Notes under the pieces: model-generated
Seen by the model: the letters and a program-made list of their open reading frames with translations, nothing else
Database searches by the model: none
Told to the model about the DNA's origin: nothing
Shown here: positions 24,749-38,366 of the stretch, one piece after another
Position numbering within the stretch: the first letter of the stretch is position 1
Layout of the letters: every line of letters starts with the position of its first letter
Made by a program: the position numbers and the translations under genes
Assembly: GCA_026929865.2 (NCBI GenBank)
Contig: CM049416.1
Coordinates: forward strand, 8,136,001-8,200,000
Direction of reading: 5' to 3'
Source of the DNA: Hyperoplus lanceolatus
Lineage: Eukaryota; Chordata; Actinopteri; Uranoscopiformes; Ammodytidae
DNA: 64,000 nucleotides

Positions 24749-27700
24749 TTATTCCGGCAGGTGCAGCACGGCCACCATTGGTTTCATCTTAAAGTACTGG
24801 TTGAAGCGCAGGACTGCATATCTGAGAGGGGAAGAGAAGAAAAACCGATAAGATAAAAATGAAGGTGACATGTTAGATTAAATGAATACTAATTGAAAAA
24901 TATAAGACTGTTTAAAAACACTATGCACTGACATGACACAAATAAATATTGATCTGGATGCTTCCAGTTTGTTCTTCAACATAGGATTAAAAAAAGGGAA
25001 AGAGCTCCTGATAAGAATGCACTTAATGGTTTATTACAAGATGGACATACCCCAAGAAGTCAAAGTCGATGGTGGAGAACTTTGCCTGAATCAGCGCCCA
25101 GAGACCCCAGAAGAAATGAGATGCCTGGACACAGAGGAGAGGACAAGGAGGATTAGCATGGACTCACTGTCGAAAAGTAAATGTTTCTAATTAACCAACA
25201 CAGTGCACCCAAGCATGTACATAACCAGCACAAGCCCTATGGCAACAACAACAAAGAGCTGACACAGAAATACAATTCCTTCAACTTGCCCATCCTCCAC
25301 ACTGCCCTCTTTTCCTCTTGACAGTAAACAAGGCACAATTTGGCTCAGGGGAGAGGACAAGCCTCACAGGGGTTACCAGTTGTCATTAAGAGCACCTCCC
25401 ATATGGTGGCCGTGCTGGCAAGCACACTTGCATACACACACACACATCACAGACATCCTTCTCCTTATCTTCAGATCAGGAGGCACAGGTTTATAGCCCA
25501 CATTGAAATGTGCTCTGTTTAACCAACATCACACGGAAATCTATGTTTGCTGACCCACCACTTGGCACAGTGCCTGGAACAATTCATTCGGAACAAGCCC
25601 TCAGGGAGCTTACTGTGAGCATTTCTGGAGAAGGAATGACTAAGACAACAATACTTGTCCCTGACCATACAGTGCATGACAACACTAACATATAACTTGT
25701 TAAAATACATTTGTCTTTCTTGAATCATAGGACTCATTACAAAAAATTAAATAAAAGATAATCAGGAAAATAATTTGACACAAAAGAAATACTAGATCTA
25801 CAAGCACTACATATTCCAGTGGGAATATTAAGTGTGTATACATGTGTCAATAATGCAACAAAGAGTGAAACACTCTACGTCTTAACATACCCGTCGCTAT
25901 GGGTGGGCCATAGGGGGCCGGGCTCACCCCCAAGAAACCCCCAATTTTCTGAGGGCTGTAAATAGGCCAATATATGTGGCTAAATAGCATGCTAATATTG
26001 ATGATTGATTGTGTCAAGTGTCTAAGGATTAATGCCAAAATGATCTGGTTTCTAACTTTTGCTTTAAGTTACAATATAGCCAACTAGCTAACATTAGCTT
26101 GCTGCTGATAGCCCACCCCTTTCGTTTCCAATGGTGGCTTGGCGTTTCATTACCAATGTAAAGTGTCATAAATAGCTAACACTGGTGCTGCGTCATGATT
26201 CCTAAAAAAACCAAAAATGTGATATGTTTCCACCATAAATTGATGCAGAAAAGGCACAGATCGGTGGATAAAAATCCACCAGAATGCAGGAAATTAAGGG
26301 TTTGACATTCAAAATTTGAATGATGTCTTATTCAGAATATGATCCTAACCGGGTGAATATCTGAACATTGTTGTACATGTAAATAAAGCCTTATTCAGGC
26401 ATACTTGGAATAAAGGCCCACATGCATCGTCTGCCAATCGGAGGCCATAACAACCTTGCCCTTTAAAGCTCAAGCCTCTACCATGAAGACAGATATAACA
26501 AAGGCTTACCAAGGCAAATGCGTTGACCTGGACATAAAGAACGTCCACCTCTCTGTCGGTCACCTCACCCCCCTGGCCTTTGTGCTCCTTATAGGCCTCC
26601 AGGTAGGAGCGGAGCCACTCCAGCTGGAAGGCCTGAGCTGGGTAATGACTATAGTCCACCTCGTTCAGGCCTGCAACACACAAAGGCACAACGTTAAACA
26701 CTCGCATTTCATATTCATATACACACACACATGTATTTACGCATGGCGTGCGGTACAAGCTAAACTTACCAGCAAACTCATTGAAATGGTTCCCAATGTC
26801 GTAGGCTTGGTAATTGTACCCAGCGTACTCGTAGTCAATGAACTTTACGTTGCCTGGAAAGAGAAGCAGTGTTGTTTAGACAGAGACAAGGGAAGCAGAG
26901 AAAAAAATGATGTTGTGTTTTTCCCTTTCGATTACTCAGAAATGTCAAGGCTTTCCATTTCATACTGTAACTTGCTTCCTGTCTGACAGGACTGGCTGGC
27001 TAGTTTGCCGATTGCGGGGCGAGGAGTAAGAGCTTGCATTTTGAGGAGAGTAGACAGTAGAAGGAGACTACAGCACAGAAAGTGAAATACATTTAAAAAA
27101 GGTTCAGACTTAAAATAACGTCCGACAAACGCTGCCTACACATGCAGTATAATGCTGTTAAGAACAAACACAATCATGCTGTTAAGATCTAGCAAAGTCA
27201 GAGTCAACATGTACACAGAATAAAAGCTCTTGTTAAGAGAATGTTGGACATTTTATGCTGCCTTTGCCATTCTTTTAAGGCCTACCCTAGAACTGCAAGA
27301 GATGCAATTCAAAAGGATGAATGTACACTGTAAATAGCTCGCACAGTTTGTGGAGGACAAGTGATATTTTGGCAAACAGATTAGATGTACCAGTGAGTGA
27401 GTTATAACTTGTCGAGGACTACAAAATAGTCATCTGGGATACATTAGCAAGGATTAAGGACGTGCAAAAGTCTGATGAAACACATGGAACTCATACAAAT
27501 ATCTAAGGGAGGGAAGGGGGACATCTGGCTTTTCAGTGAATGTTTGTTTTGGATACATGCACTGAGTAAAGGAAAAATTTGGCCATGTCAAAGTTATGTT
27601 TTGAAGAGATGGGGGCGAAGAAAAGGGCAAAGAAAACAAGAGGGACAAAGGCAGGAAGATAGTCAAATACAAAGACACTAAAGTGGTCACGAAGCAGCCT

Positions 27701-30700
27701 CAGCAAATGTTCAGCAACACACCATTTTGATACACACCCTCTCAGAACGTCGTTGTTTGGTTGCTGAGATCTATCTTCAATAACAGATACACACTTAACC
27801 TTTTAGACACACCGATTCAAAGTGCCTTTATACTCTTGTGACGTTAATGTGGGTCTTGTGCATTAACCCCAGTCGTAGAGTTTAAAGCTGTTAAAATATA
27901 CAGCCTCGGCATCTGCGCCTACATTTGGAACAAGTGTCTCTTTAACTGCCTATATGACGTATGGAAATGGACAGTTAAAAGAAAATTACCAAGAATTACA
28001 GCTGATCGTCTAAATGTAACCTTAAATCTGACATTAGTGCACGGAGAGGATGGCTCAAGGAATGTGTTGCCGTCTGACTGCATTCGTGGGCCACTTAAAA
28101 ACATGGGAGGCGTCTGCATGAAATGATGAACAAACAGAGAAGCGTTCAGTCATGAAGTGGTTGATCTCAAAATACAAACCCTTACTTTTACAAGCCCGAT
28201 TGTTATAGAGACGTTAAGAAAAACAAAACAAACAAAGAAAAGAAATAATTTTTAAGAACACGTTTAATTAAATGTCTCTATTCTTGAATCTTTTTTTTTT
28301 TTTTTAAATCGTTTTTGGCCTTGGCTAAGTATTTTACCCTATCATGTAGAACATTAGTTTTTTCTGAAGTAGTGCTGGACTACAGAGAAAGACACTTTGA
28401 GGTAGGTTACCAGCCGGCGTGTAGGTCCTAGCGGGACACAACTGAACACCTCCGGGCAGTGGCTATAGCCCCCCTGTGCAGCAGATGAAAAGGTTGGGGC
28501 AAACACATCTTTCACACATCGCACTCTCTCGCTGACATATTTTGTCCTTAAGCCACTCTTGCTCCCACGCACAGTGTCGAAACATCAGGCCCTGACGCCA
28601 AATTCCCATCCCTTCTTTCTCTTGAATCCCCACCACCCCTCCTTCAAACATGCAACCGCACTTCCCCGTCTCACAACACTCCCTCTCCAATGCTCCCTCC
28701 CCATTGGCACGCTGGGGACCCAATAGCGTGACACCTCTGCTGCTTCTGCAATATAACAGTCTTTGAGAGGCTTCCTGTTGGCTGCTCAGCTGCAGATATA
28801 GTGGCCTTCAGGGCCAAGAGTGAAATGTGTACAGAGTAGATTGAGAGGGGCAGGGAGAAAACTGAGGCTGAGAGACAAAGTAAAGAGAGACAAAAAAAAG
28901 AGGGAAGAAAAGCAGTACAGCACTTACTGAGAGTGTATACTTTTAACAGTATCTTTATAAAATGACTACAGGAAAGTTGACACAGGAAATAGTGGCTTCT
29001 CTGCTGTCTTGTTTGGCAGACAAGGTGGTTTGAGCGTAGGTACAGGAAACTGCTTGGTGGCGATTCAATGACTTTTCAATGGCTTCTCTCAGTTTTCAAA
29101 TTGAACAAAAATTGTGCTGTAGGGAGCAGGGTAAGGTAGGGATTGAGTTTACGGTTTAAGATAGCTTGAGTGGGCGAGGTCGAAAAATCGAGGAGCTAAT
29201 GTCCCTGGGCTGTAGTGTCCTTTTCATTGTGGTTATCGTTTGTAGATACGTTCTAGTTGTGTTTGCATTGATAAAAAGGCGCGTGATTACTAGGACGTAC
29301 TGAGATAAGGAAAAATTCCTTTCTATTCTGTCTTTTAATGGATAATGCTTCTAAACCGAAGTACTGATAACCTGAGCCTTAAGATAAAAAAGCCTGAAAC
29401 ATGATTCTGCAAGTCTGCAAATATGCACGGATGACATGCCCAGACTTTTATAAATCTGTAAGATGCTGATAATGATTTATAGCATGTGCAGTCTGTCACA
29501 CTTTTTACAACACTGGGTGTGTCGTGAAAACAATTAGCACTTGTTTGTAACGCAGAACTACTTATTCAAAATCAGTTTTTTCAGGCACTCATGAACCAGA
29601 ACCCTGTTTTTCATGGTGATTAGGCAAAGTGGGTTTCCCACATTTTATGGAGAATCATGTTTCAGCTTCATAGGAGAATGCTGATGATACTGTGTATAAC
29701 TGTTAATGACAACAAAATCCATGGAAAGATGAAAACCAACAAACCCTTTGTCCGTATCTCTTTACTTTCCAACATCTGGACACACAAATGTAAGATTTCC
29801 AATCGAATAAAAGATTCAGTAGTTTCCCGAAACTCCTGGCACTTTAAGCTCATCTGACTCAAACAGGAGTAAACAGTACATTTACAGTACATTTATTGTG
29901 GACTATTTTCAGCACCGGATGAGTACCCATTTGGTGAACAAATTTACATTATTGCAGCAAGATGATGTGTGTGATAGTGACTCAGAAATAAACTACTTTG
30001 TGTGTTTATCTTGATGAAATCCAACATGCCACAAGTGAAACAGTGTGACCTATAAACAGTCGATGACTGTGACTCAATGTTGTGTTATTTATAGTTCAAA
30101 AACAACAATGGTGCTCTATAAACTTGTTGCAATAAAAAACAGAGCAAAAAGCTATTTATAAAGGTAAACAAGCAATACTTGTTGGGTCGGATCATGACAA
30201 TGTTGGTTTTGATCTTTTAATGGCGTTTGTTGGCAGTAAGAAAAACACAGAATTACACCAGTCCTTTCACTTATGTGCTAAAGATGAAGGAGCAGTGACG
30301 CAAAGTAGCGTTACAGCAAGCGCAAGACCATAGAAACATATGTGTAACAACCAGCAGCGTAAGGGAGCCTAGCTACTGTCAGAGGGACAACTGGTGGGCG
30401 AGTAGCATTGGAGGGTAATGGGTGGGTAAACGTGGCTCCTACTGCTGCCATGATTTGATCCCGATTAGCTTGAGCAGAGGGCAGACTACACGAGGGGGCC
30501 CTCAGAGCCGACTGTGCGTGAGGTTTGTCTCTCTCCATTGCCTCGCCAGGGCAGGGCGGCGCTGGGCAGCCACAGCCTCGGCTGTCATTCCTAGGGGAGA
30601 AAGGCTAGACACAAGGAGCTGTGAGAAGGGCCCCGCCCCTCGCCGCAATACCGGACGAGGGGGCTAACAGCTCTGAAACACCCCCACCCCACCTCCCACA

Positions 30701-33700
30701 TACATCTTCTGTCCCCACCCTTGCTTATTCTTTTTCGCCATTCCTGTGCTACAAAGACAATGACTACATCAGTTTCACAGACTGGTACAGTCTCATTGAC
30801 CGGTGTAATTAAAGTTGATCAATGCAAAAGTAAACAAATAAGTTTGCCTAAGGAACAGTTGCTTGACATGTATACCATTAAAAACCCAGCAACATTGCTA
30901 AAGCACCATAGACATGTGCTGTCAATACACCTGAGACTTCGTATGTGGTATGATGCAATGACATTTCTTTGTTCAGGCAGTTAACAGTGGTTTACGTTCT
31001 ACGTTTTCACCACAGAATTAGAACGACAGATCAGACAGAATCTAGGAAATAGAATGAAATCCAACTTGGGACGAGCTTCTGAGCCTATTAGATATAGAGA
31101 ATTGGAATCTGGAAAAAATGTGTGACAATTGCTGAATTATTTGGGGGCAGAGGCACTTAACTTTGCCCCGCCCTTCATTGTCTATCAATAGACACACTAC
31201 TGTACGTAAGGTTGTGTTTGCATTTCGAATGAGGATTCCATCTAGAGCCAAACAGAGCATTTTCAAACAGGATTGTCTCGTCTGTGCGTTCTAATTCCAG
31301 GCCTGCAGCCCAATGCAAACACTGACAATGAGTGAAGCATGTGACTAGCCTTGGAGGAGGTTTCACTTAATGCAATCCTACCTGAGCGCGGGCGACCAAT
31401 GCAGCTCACACTACAACACAGTTCAGACAGTCACACGGTTAAATGTCTACGACTACAGTCCTGCAGTATATACTCACCTGACTCCTGATTATAAATGATG
31501 TTTTTGCAGAGCAGGTCGTTGTGGCAGAGCACTACGGGGGAGCCCAGCACCGACAAGCTCTGCTGCAGCCACACCAGCTCTTCTCGGAGGCACCGGTGGT
31601 CGGGCACCTCCATCCTCAACCTGAAGGGGGCAGTGGAAGAGAGGGGGAATATTTGATACCGTGTATGGGAAGAGATGGTAGGAGCATTTAGAATATTAAT
31701 AGAAGGACAGCAGGAGGTAAAGACGGGCCAAGTGAACCTGATAGTAGACTTGGAAAAAAAAGTGAAAGAGGAACAGAAATGTAATCTCATCCACCATGAA
31801 AAAAAGATGCTCTTGGAACAGAGGCTGCTATTTATGAGACAATTTGTCAAGTTAACTGCACAGTCACGTACGACACACAGCTCTGTCTCAAAATTGCAAA
31901 AAGGGAACCTTTCTGAAAATAATAATAAATAATATTGATCATTAAAATAATTAGAAATACGTCCAACTGAAATCCTCCTGATTTACTCCAATATAAGCTT
32001 TTGTTAAAACCACATTTGCAGCCTGATTTAGCTCCATTATTACATAAGTTTAGCCATAGTTGCCAGAAAATGCTCATGAATACTACCAAGACATTTTCAT
32101 TAAAAAAGGACACATAGGCTTTCGCCAGCTCCGCAAAAGAGACCATTTCCTATCTCTGGCTTCTTGCTTTAGTTTCGTCCATTAGTTAATATTTCAGAGT
32201 ATGCGAGATGGCAGGCTTCAATCCTGGTGATTATAAGCGCTCCACCTATTGAATTGTTTTGCAACACACACACATGGACCCCTGAGATACTGCGGGTGAT
32301 CGTGGCCTTTGTCAGCGTTTCTCGTACAATGTTAACATTTGGGTGGCCTCCATGGAAATGAACAGCCCTGCAGGAGACCATTTTTGTTTTGGATTTGTTA
32401 AGGGTGTCACCTTCAACCAAGGGAGCCGTTATTGCCAACTCAATTTACATTCAATCAAGACTTAATGATGCCAAAGCGCCTGAAGCATATGTCTGATCGG
32501 AATCATCATTTGCCTTTGATGTACTGCACCTTTATTTTGTGTTGGCATCGACATGTAACCTACATAGTTAAGATATAAGGGATGTGGTGTTTAACCCTCA
32601 AACATAAGAGTTGAACTATGCAGAGCTATTGAAAGTATGCTAGAGATAACTATCAGTGTTAGCTAGCTTACTAACTCGAGCCTGTTAGTAACTGTGGACT
32701 TGCACCAACAGCTTCAAATGCGCCTCTGGGCACTCAGGTTGCTGCCATTGAGCCTCTGCCTGCATCCGAGGCACCAGACGACATTCACCGTGGCATCTGA
32801 ATGACTGCTGGCTGCCACTGATGCTCATGAAGCTTTTGGCGGTAAGTCACTAAAACAAGCCAACTCTGCATCATTGCAGGGCCAAACAGCCCGCCAAAGC
32901 ACTGAGAACAGCAGCCAGGTTCCGTTCCTTTCCTTTAACAGATTTGGCTGTTTCCATAAGATGCATAAACAACGAAATTAGAGCCTTCTAAAAAAAGATT
33001 TAGAAATGAGACTTCCTTAAATCTATCATTGCAGTGCTTACTTTTTCTCGGCAAGTTCATGCCTTTATAAATACATGAACTTTAACATTTGTTGTGGATT
33101 GGAAGACATTTTGCTTGCCTCTACTGTGAGCATGAAACAGAATTAGTTGTAGGCTTTCAACTGTCATTAATGAATCAAAGCTTTAAGAAAGAAAGAAAAA
33201 GGACAACATGAAAAAGTCAGGGAATGAGACACTGTGGTCTTCTTCTAAATGGCCTCACCTGGCGTTCCGCTCAGGGTCCTTTAAGTACTTGGGGATGAGA
33301 GCAAAGTATTTGCCCATCTTCAGCCATAGGTCAGACTGGGGCACCCAGCCATTGTGGGCATGGATGGCATGGTACTTGGCCAGCTGCCTGGCAATGAGCC
33401 TGTAAGGTAAAAGAGACAAGGAAATTGGAGGATTTGAAAAAAATACAGCAGGCAGCAGTACGTGACTGGGCTAGAGTATGCCATTTCTAATTTGGTTCTG
33501 AGTGACAGTGGAAAAAATGCATAGGTTTTCGTACAAGGAAAGGCAGATTCAAGTTACAGAAACAATTAAACCTAATTACAATGTTTGAATGAAACTTATT
33601 TTGCTTTATTGATATCTTAATTTCAAAATGTTAAATTAAGACTACAATTAATCTACAACATTTGCTTAATGTAGCAAATACACTGAAGCATTTACAGGAT

Positions 33701-35182
33701 TTTTACATTCTGAATTTGGAATAATGGTTCCATGCTGTGTTTGTATGAAGACTGGACTTGATCGGACTGATGTGCGACCGTGTCAGAGAAGAACTTCAAA
33801 TTGAAGGAAAGCAAGAGAGAAAAACGGACAAAAAAACACAAACAGTCCTTCGAGTCTGGCAGGATGATAAATGTAAATAAATGTGGTCAACAGTATTGAC
33901 ATTGCAAATGAACATCTGAGTTTGGGTGCGTGCAGCGTGTCAAGCGTCGTCAGGTGACACATCAATCTTAACTGAGACTTTCTGTAACGTACTTGAACAG
34001 GGGCTGGCTGCGGATGTTCTCTGGCTCCAGGGCAGTTCCTTGCAGAAACTCATAACAAAGGCCGTTGTTGAAGGTGCAGTAGAGGCGCGGTGCACAGCGG
34101 TGCGCCTGCAGCACTCGGAAGCTTTTCACCTCGTTCTCCCGGTCGACCAACAGCTCCGTCTTGTTTCCATAGATACGGACCAGGACCACATCATTCATGA
34201 CCGGGCCCACGTAGCAGCCCAGCAGCTTATTGGTTATTCCGTCTGTGAAAAACTGCACAAGACAAAGCAGAGGGAAAGAGGCAGAGGACAAGTGAATTAT
34301 TATGGTGAAAGAAAATCTGAATTTGTCTCATGCTTCAACAAAGTAGCTTTGCCGCCTACGGTCAAACGACAGGGGGACCTTCACCCTCTGCATCACTCAC
34401 TTTGTTAGTAGGGCCTCTAAGATTCTCGCTCAAATGTGAATCATAATTTTTCTCCTGAGGAATTTATATCACAAAAAAAATACATTTACTGACACTTAGA
34501 CACCCTAAAAACATATAATGTAAAGTAACAGCATTAGAAAAATACATAATATAAATATATACAACCTAGCACCCAGTCCGGTTGTACAACGGACCGGGTG
34601 CACAAGTCTATTGTCATTGATATAACAGTTGGAATTCATAAGGGAATATGAGCCAGAGAATCGTCATCATTTAGAAATGAGATTGCATAGATCAGTGTTT
34701 CCCCCACGTTCATTCAGCGGCGCAGCGCCGCCGCTGAATGAACGTGCGCCGCTGCTATAAAAATCCTTCTCCTCCGCATTTTCTATTTATTTATTTTTTT
34801 TGGTACGTAGCTCCTTTTAGAAAATGGGCAAGGCGTAACGTAAATTGCGCAGCATGCGGCACATAATCACGTAGCCGACATCAAAGAACAGCGAGTGGGG
34901 CAGTTGTTGGCAGTAGTAGCCTACACGGTTGCAAAGTTACATTGATTCTAGCAGCGAGTGAAGCGGAAGAGCGAAGAAAGAAGGAAAGAGAGAGAGAGAG
35001 AGACAGAGAGAGAGTAAGTTGCTAAAATGTGTCGCTACATGACCACCAGTGTTAAAAACCCTCAGCCCTATCGTAATTTTATTTTATTTTATCTAGGCTA
35101 TAAACCGCAACCGTGCCGTTTTTCCTCTAGTAGACTACAGTGTGTGTGTGTGTGTGTGCGTGCGCGCGCGTGCGTGCGTGCA

Positions 35183-35221
<39 letters not shown>

Positions 35222-38200
35222 GTGTGTGTGCGTATTTTCGGGAACTTTGAAAAATGAATCCATACTGTTAGATCCGATGTTGTTCTTTATTGCCATATAA
35301 AATCTGTTTTCATCACGTATTTTAGTTAGGGATTTATGCTAATCGCCTGCATGTGGGCATTAGCATGAATGCAGGGAAAGGGAAAAAGCCTATGGACTTT
35401 TTAAAAGAGCATGAATAGTTTAATAATTATGTATAACTTATATTTATTTTAGAATTTTCGCATCATTTATTGACTCCCAAGACAAAGAAGAAGTGTTTAA
35501 GCAATAACAAGCTCAATCAATTTGCCTTTTTATGTCATATCAATAAATAATTGTGAGATATTTTTAGCTTTTTTACTGTCTAATTGATAATTTCCTACAT
35601 TCAAACGACATCACTGCAGCACACATATTCTGATAGTCCAGGTTGTGACCCAAATAAATGATAGCTTGACAGCTATGCATTATAGGGGTGATGAATGCAA
35701 TCTTGATAAGAGAATAAATCCAGGCGAACCAAAACATCTCAAAAATGGCTTAGGGCTCAGAGGTTAAAAGGCTGGTACAAGCTCTTAAGGGATGCACAAT
35801 GTATATATACATAGTTAAATAATATATATTACATTTGCAGATGAGTCTAAAAAGCTGGGTGAAAAAGAAAGGCAGACGGGGACAATGGAGGAGCTGAGGT
35901 TAGTAAAGCAAATTAGGGAAGCAAACTTTCAAGCTAATGAGAATTTTCTTTTGGATTTGAATGCATAATGCTAGGTGATATTATTTGAGCATTACAAATA
36001 CATGTATATAGGGTAATTTGAAGGAAACAAATAAGATTTCTAGCATTTCTTACTTGTTGTTTAAGTGTTCAAGTTTATTACAGAAAATACAGGTAGACCA
36101 AGTGAGCGAGGAAAGAGAAGTGACAGAGAAGCAAGGAGAACAAGAGAGAGAGGGTGCAGTGCTAGATCCTGAGAGGTGTTTTGCCCATGATTGCAGGAGA
36201 TTTAATTTTTTAACAATGTGTCTTATGTAAAAAAAACAGTGTGTAGTGTTTTGAAAGAAGTGTGTTGGAGAATTTCAAACACAGTGCAAAGCACTTATTG
36301 TGTTTGTAGGGTTGGTGCTTTTGTTTAGGGCATGGTTACAAAAGTCAGAGGTTGTAATGCTTTGGGCATAGCAACCACTTTTAGTGTTTAAGCATTAGGC
36401 AAAAATCTGTAAATAAATTGTGCAAATTATTTTTGCCTTGTGGCATTTTTTGTTTAAATATTAATTTCTATACAAAAATGTCAAAATCTGTAAATGAAGA
36501 CACAAAAGGCAAAGTTACAACACCAATAATCCTATCTACAGTAATACACAGGACTGTGTGAATAGGATTTAAGTGCATATTCTCCTCTCAAAGTGCACAA
36601 GATTCATGGATTCCAATGTACAGGGTACAAAAAAAATTTGGCCGGGGGGGCATGCCCCCGCACCCCCCTAGAAAGTTCGGGGACCACAGCACCGCTGCTG
36701 AAAAAAATCCTGAGGGAAACACTGTAGATATATTATGAATGAAGTTCATTATTTTTTTTTACGATTAATTGTGCAGCCCTATTTTTTAGCACTGTGCCTG
36801 AAAACCTACATTGGTTTTTGAGTATTACATAAGTCCTGAGAAGAGCCAGGATTTGGCTAAACCCCCCGAAACAGAGAGTAGAGGAATTTCTGTAGCTATT
36901 AAATAATGAGGGCATGTCTGGTTTGATTTAAACTGGGGGCGTCTCTCTGCTGTGAAGCCGCCGGGGGACATTTTTTTAGGGAGAGGTTGTTATCAACATA
37001 CCAGACCTAATTGTTCACTCTATAAGGGATTGACTGAGAATGACAGGAATTTTATTTTTGCACTAGGGAAACCACAACAGGCATTTTGCTGAGTTCCAAC
37101 TTTCTCTCTCATTGACATTTAAAAAAAGGCAGGGGTGGTGGTGGCAGCACATGTGACCAGCTCACCATCCTCAATGTGTTTACCAAGCTGAAGCTGCCAC
37201 ACCCCCCTCCAGGGCCCTGTTACTGGAACCGAAAATAAGTTACTTTCTGGGGATCTGCCCAAGCTACCTCCCAGGGAAAATATAATGTTTCAGCCCTTTT
37301 TTGTTTGCTTTTTTTTTTTTTAAGTGTCTGGCCCCAGCAAACAAAAAGCAAACAGAAATATTACTGGGATTAAGTTAATGACTTCTGCAAACATAGCATA
37401 ATCTAGTCATCATGGTATTTTTTTCTTTCTGTGTTTCTTCTACATGTATACAAGAAAAGTCCAGATACCACTACAATTATGTAATACCCATAGATAGTAT
37501 AATAAGGTAATACCTATACTCAACACAGATTGTAGCCTCTCTCCTTCCCGACCAATCATACATTACACACACACACACACCTCTCCTCCACTAACGCCAA
37601 TGGCTGCTTGCGTTTGTCATTCACTCATTTCCACCATGATTTCCACATCCAAAACAAGCCCGTACCCTATATAGCGTGGCACAAGCATTACATAATGTTT
37701 AACTTGTGGTATACATTACGCGATAAGGTGACGCAGACGTTGCGTCGGAAAGCAAGAGAAGCTCCCACGGTTAACCCCCCTGTGCTGAGCTGACGCAGAT
37801 ACTTTAGCCATGGCCAAAACATTAACCCTAACCATAGGGAGGGAAGACGTTAACACAATGTCTTCGGAGCTTGTAATGTAAGGAGGACATTGTATGCCAC
37901 CTGTTTGAAGATGTCAGCAGCTATGTCATAGCCACATTAATGCTAGGCAATTTATTTTTTCGTGCGTCATTTGTTCTTTGAATAAATTAGTGTTAGCATT
38001 AGCTAGCAATGGAGATTTTCATGAAGGAAGTCGTTGCTAGCTAACATTTGGTTTGGCGATTTTTAATAACTTCAACTTCAAAGACAGCGGTGTACATGGT
38101 ATGGGGGATTGTGGAGACATTGCAAACACCAAGCAGACTAGCAGGAACATTTAAATATATATATATATATATATGTAATAAATAAAATAAATAAATACGT

Positions 38201-38366
38201 TTAAGAAAAAAAAGGATACCTTCACTTTGACCTCGGATGGCTTCCAACTCGGTCTCAGCTCTTTGATGAGCTTCAGTGCACCAGACCTGTAGTCGCTCTC
38301 GTCAACTGTCACGGCTATTTTGGGCACTGCGGGAGCCTCGTCGGGTACGTGGATGAAGTTGGCCAT
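24749..38366 (-). CDS. etnk1: Ethanolamine kinase 1, complete
   Basis: Phosphorylates ethanolamine with ATP, the first step of the CDP-ethanolamine (Kennedy) branch of phosphatidylethanolamine synthesis; the family is cytosolic. Coding exons in transcript order: 38366-38220, 34252-33993, 33399-33259, 31620-31478, 26853-26770, 26670-26510, 25124-25051, 24821-24749. All introns are GT-AG and the phases close to 360 codons plus TAA. The protein starts [12 protein letters not shown], close to the core start of human ETNK1. The kinase signature is visible: CHNDLLCKN at about 215-223 (the HxDxxxxN catalytic loop with H216, D218, N223), then [10 protein letters not shown] with D237 as the second metal ligand, and DIGNHFNEF. 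The chosen ATG has a strong context (gccATGG). An in-frame ATG at 38501 would add 45 residues; human has a long N-terminal isoform too. Intron 1 contains a hAT element. No frameshift or missing catalytic residue was seen. Confidence 0.95.
25125..26509. other. etnk1 intron 6 with a transposon fragment
   Basis: The part from about 25885 to 26310 carries transposon-like sequence: a CCCCC/GGGGG-rich segment near 25905-25945, and near 26246-26300 the words GCAGAAAAGGCAC and CACCAGAATGCAGGAAAT. The latter also occur in the hAT element at about 60904-60955, in the same orientation. The remainder is unremarkable intron with a short CA tract at about 25433-25446. Confidence 0.5.
26854..31477. other. 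etnk1 intron 4
   Basis: The largest etnk1 intron (4.6 kb). No exon-like frame was recognised. A GC-rich block at about 30400-30680 stands out from the AT-rich surroundings, and a poly-T run lies near 28290-28305. The function of the GC-rich block is unknown. Confidence 0.5.
31621..33258. other. etnk1 intron 3
   Basis: No coding signal. A minus-strand frame at 32169-32438 has no recognisable similarity and no convincing splice context. I see no complete transposon ends. Confidence 0.4.
34705..34746. repeat. GC-rich 18-bp hairpin at the hAT left end
   Basis: The arm 34705-34722 (CACGTTCATTCAGCGGCG) is the exact reverse complement of 34729-34746, with the loop CAGCGC. Sub-terminal palindromes of this kind occur in hAT elements and may be transposase-binding regions; the role here is inference. 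Confidence 0.9.
35141..35231. repeat. Impure (GT)n/(GC)n microsatellite inside the hAT element
   Basis: A GT dinucleotide run interrupted by GC and CATG units. Confidence 0.9.
36730..38219. other. etnk1 intron 1, right part
   Basis: The intron continues right of the hAT insertion. It has a short CA tract at about 37565-37581 and an (AT)n tract at about 38153-38174, very near exon 1. No coding feature was recognised. Confidence 0.5.

Larger units (their letters stand above)
34693..36724. mobile_element. hAT-type element in etnk1 intron 1
   Basis: The ends are CAGTGTTTCCC at 34693 and GGGAAACACTG finishing at 36724, a terminal inverted repeat of 11 bp with further imperfect pairing. The five bases TAGAT abut both ends (34688-34692 and 36725-36729). 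An 8-bp duplication is not present, so the duplication is short or decayed. The left end carries an 18-bp hairpin. A frame at 36018-36230 (plus) and a short Lys/Glu-rich frame near 35841-35968 may be transposase remnants, but no intact transposase exists, so this is a non-autonomous or decayed copy. Confidence 0.75.

Noticed and set aside
26456-26986. 176-codon plus-strand frame
   Set aside because: It is the antisense shadow of etnk1 exons at 26510-26670 and 26770-26853.
30400-30680. GC-rich block in etnk1 intron 4 as an alternative promoter or exon
   Set aside because: It has a higher GC content, but no start codon context, splice pair or known promoter word cluster could be shown.
33926-34408. 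160-codon plus-strand frame
   Set aside because: Antisense of etnk1 coding exon 2.
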